From Casimicrobiaceae bacterium (GTDB lineage Bacteria; Pseudomonadota; Gammaproteobacteria; Burkholderiales; Casimicrobiaceae), in contig JANWWI010000002.1 of NCBI GenBank assembly GCA_025056355.1, positions 120,471 to 184,470 of the forward strand: 64,000 bases of DNA. The letters are read 5' to 3'. Shown here in pieces: positions 63,441-64,000 of this stretch. Both the position numbers and the translations under genes were made by a program. The notes under the pieces were generated by a model. It saw only the letters and a program-made list of their open reading frames with translations. It had not been told where the DNA came from and made no database searches. Positions within the stretch are counted from its first letter, which is position 1. The number at the start of each line of letters is the position of its first letter.

Positions 63441-64000
63441 TCAGCCGATCGAAGCCTCACACCCATTGGCGGAATCGGCCACCGCGGCAATTTCATCGAG
63501 CGCCTGCACGATCTCCGCATCGATCGCCTCAACCGGCACGAAGGCCGCAAGTGTGTGGTAATCGGTCTTGCGCATGAGGTTTGGCAATCCTAGCCGTTCG
63601 TAGTAGCGCTCAAACAGCGGCTCCAAAAACTCGTCACTCGCTTTGATGTCCTTGCTCCAAGGGTCTTTGCCCAGAGTCCGCAAGGCGTCTTCGACTTGCC
63701 CGATCGCTTCCTCCATCGCCTCGCGCCATCCTGCGCTGAAAAGCTCGCCTTGTTGCCGGCGCCCCTGATCTTCGGCGAAAGCAAGCAAGGTCTCGCGCTG
63801 GCACAGATAGTTCTCCAACTCGCGCCGCTGCCACATGCGTTGCCTAAGATAACGATCCTCCGGCGGGTGCGCCTCCAGCCGGTCGTAGATGGCGATGCCG
63901 ACGAGGTCAATTTTCGCCTCGCGTAGGGCGTGGAAGTGCTCCTGCGCCTTGCGCGGCTGGTTGGCCACATAGTGCACGAATGGCCGCTCCAGATGCTTCT
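63441..64000 (-). CDS. AAA/OLD-like ATPase, C-terminal part (5' end beyond right edge)
   Basis: The visible 185 residues run unbroken from the right edge to a TGA at 63441. They resemble the region after the ATPase core in AAA proteins of the OLD or TOPRIM-containing class: RPFVHYVANQPRKAQEHFHA, LVGIAIYDRLEA (a TOPRIM-like Asp), and MWQRRELENYLCQRETLLAF. No Walker motifs are visible, as expected for the C-terminal end. Such ATPases are frequent in phage-defence and mobile loci, but the neighbourhood shown is housekeeping. It is convergent with ridA. Identification is moderate and rests on recall of the REIENYL-type motif. Confidence 0.5.
   Translation of the reverse strand, partial: KHLERPFVHYVANQPRKAQEHFHALREAKIDLVGIAIYDRLEAHPPEDRYLRQRMWQRRELENYLCQRETLLAFAEDQGRRQQGELFSAGWREAMEEAIGQVEDALRTLGKDPWSKDIKASDEFLEPLFERYYERLGLPNLMRKTDYHTLAAFVPVEAIDAEIVQALDEIAAVADSANGCEASIG

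Overview
The window is a stretch of a GC-rich proteobacterial chromosome made mostly of conserved housekeeping operons. The gene content points to Betaproteobacteria: dprA/topB/def/fmt around a LysM gene, lolB-ispE-tRNA-Gln-prs-rplY-pth, a dacA-aminotransferase-DUF493-lipB-lipA block, short 'type A' PutA, and ahcY-metF behind an S-adenosylhomocysteine (SAH) riboswitch. I cannot fix the genus. Many neighbouring genes overlap by 1-4 bases (ATGA/GTGA junctions), and GTG starts are frequent. No rRNA, CRISPR array, intact transposase or prophage was seen.

Layout. 1-6522 (minus): amino-acid uptake and proline catabolism, livK - terminator - putA - livH - livM (cut by the left edge). 6519-12760 (minus): GNAT acetyltransferase, topB, dprA, LysM protein. 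12938-14513 (plus): def-fmt, where fmt carries an in-frame palindromic repeat, followed by a repeat-rich non-coding stretch. 14909-20410 (plus): glycosyltransferase and epimerase, rph, rdgB, yceH, hemW, Mpo1-like protein. 20394-21275 (minus): DUF455 ferritin-like protein. 21298-25498 (plus): mpl, 5'-nucleotidase, RNB exoribonuclease. 25587-29143: an L-tartrate module (ttdB, ttdA, Bug-type binding protein, divergent LysR regulator) that looks like an insertion. 29227-30860: TonB-like protein and mtgA. 31070-31894: mutM. 31994-39080: TPR lipoprotein, lolB, ispE, tRNA-Gln, prs, rplY, pth, GDPD. 39489-45691 (minus): thioredoxin-like protein, acyl-CoA-binding protein, lipA, lipB, DUF493, D-amino-acid aminotransferase, dacA, dadA. 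45791-47986 (minus): msrQ and msrP separated by 1028 bases of start-to-start offset containing a 582-base gap. 48169-50274: GGDEF/EAL protein. 50288-54622 (minus): aapJQMP polar amino-acid transporter. 54806-59098 (minus): potassium-transport genes (KefB-like antiporter, tandem-RCK channel, DUF6394). 59184-63209: SAH riboswitch and the five-gene operon ahcY-holin-like-tlyA-metF-ridA. 63441-64000 (minus): C-terminal part of an AAA/OLD-like ATPase cut by the right edge.

How parts work together. Three solute-binding transporter systems (Liv, Aap, Bug) sit beside catabolic genes (putA, dadA, D-amino-acid aminotransferase, ttdAB), suggesting a lifestyle based on amino and organic acids. The SAH riboswitch links removal of the methylation by-product SAH with methyl-group supply (metF) and, unexpectedly, with tlyA, a holin-like membrane protein and ridA. 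I found no clearly new multigene system. The best candidates for follow-up are the riboswitch operon and its possible ribosome-site sequestration, the potassium module with a single-chain tandem-RCK channel and DUF6394, the tartrate insertion, and the truncated ATPase at the right edge.
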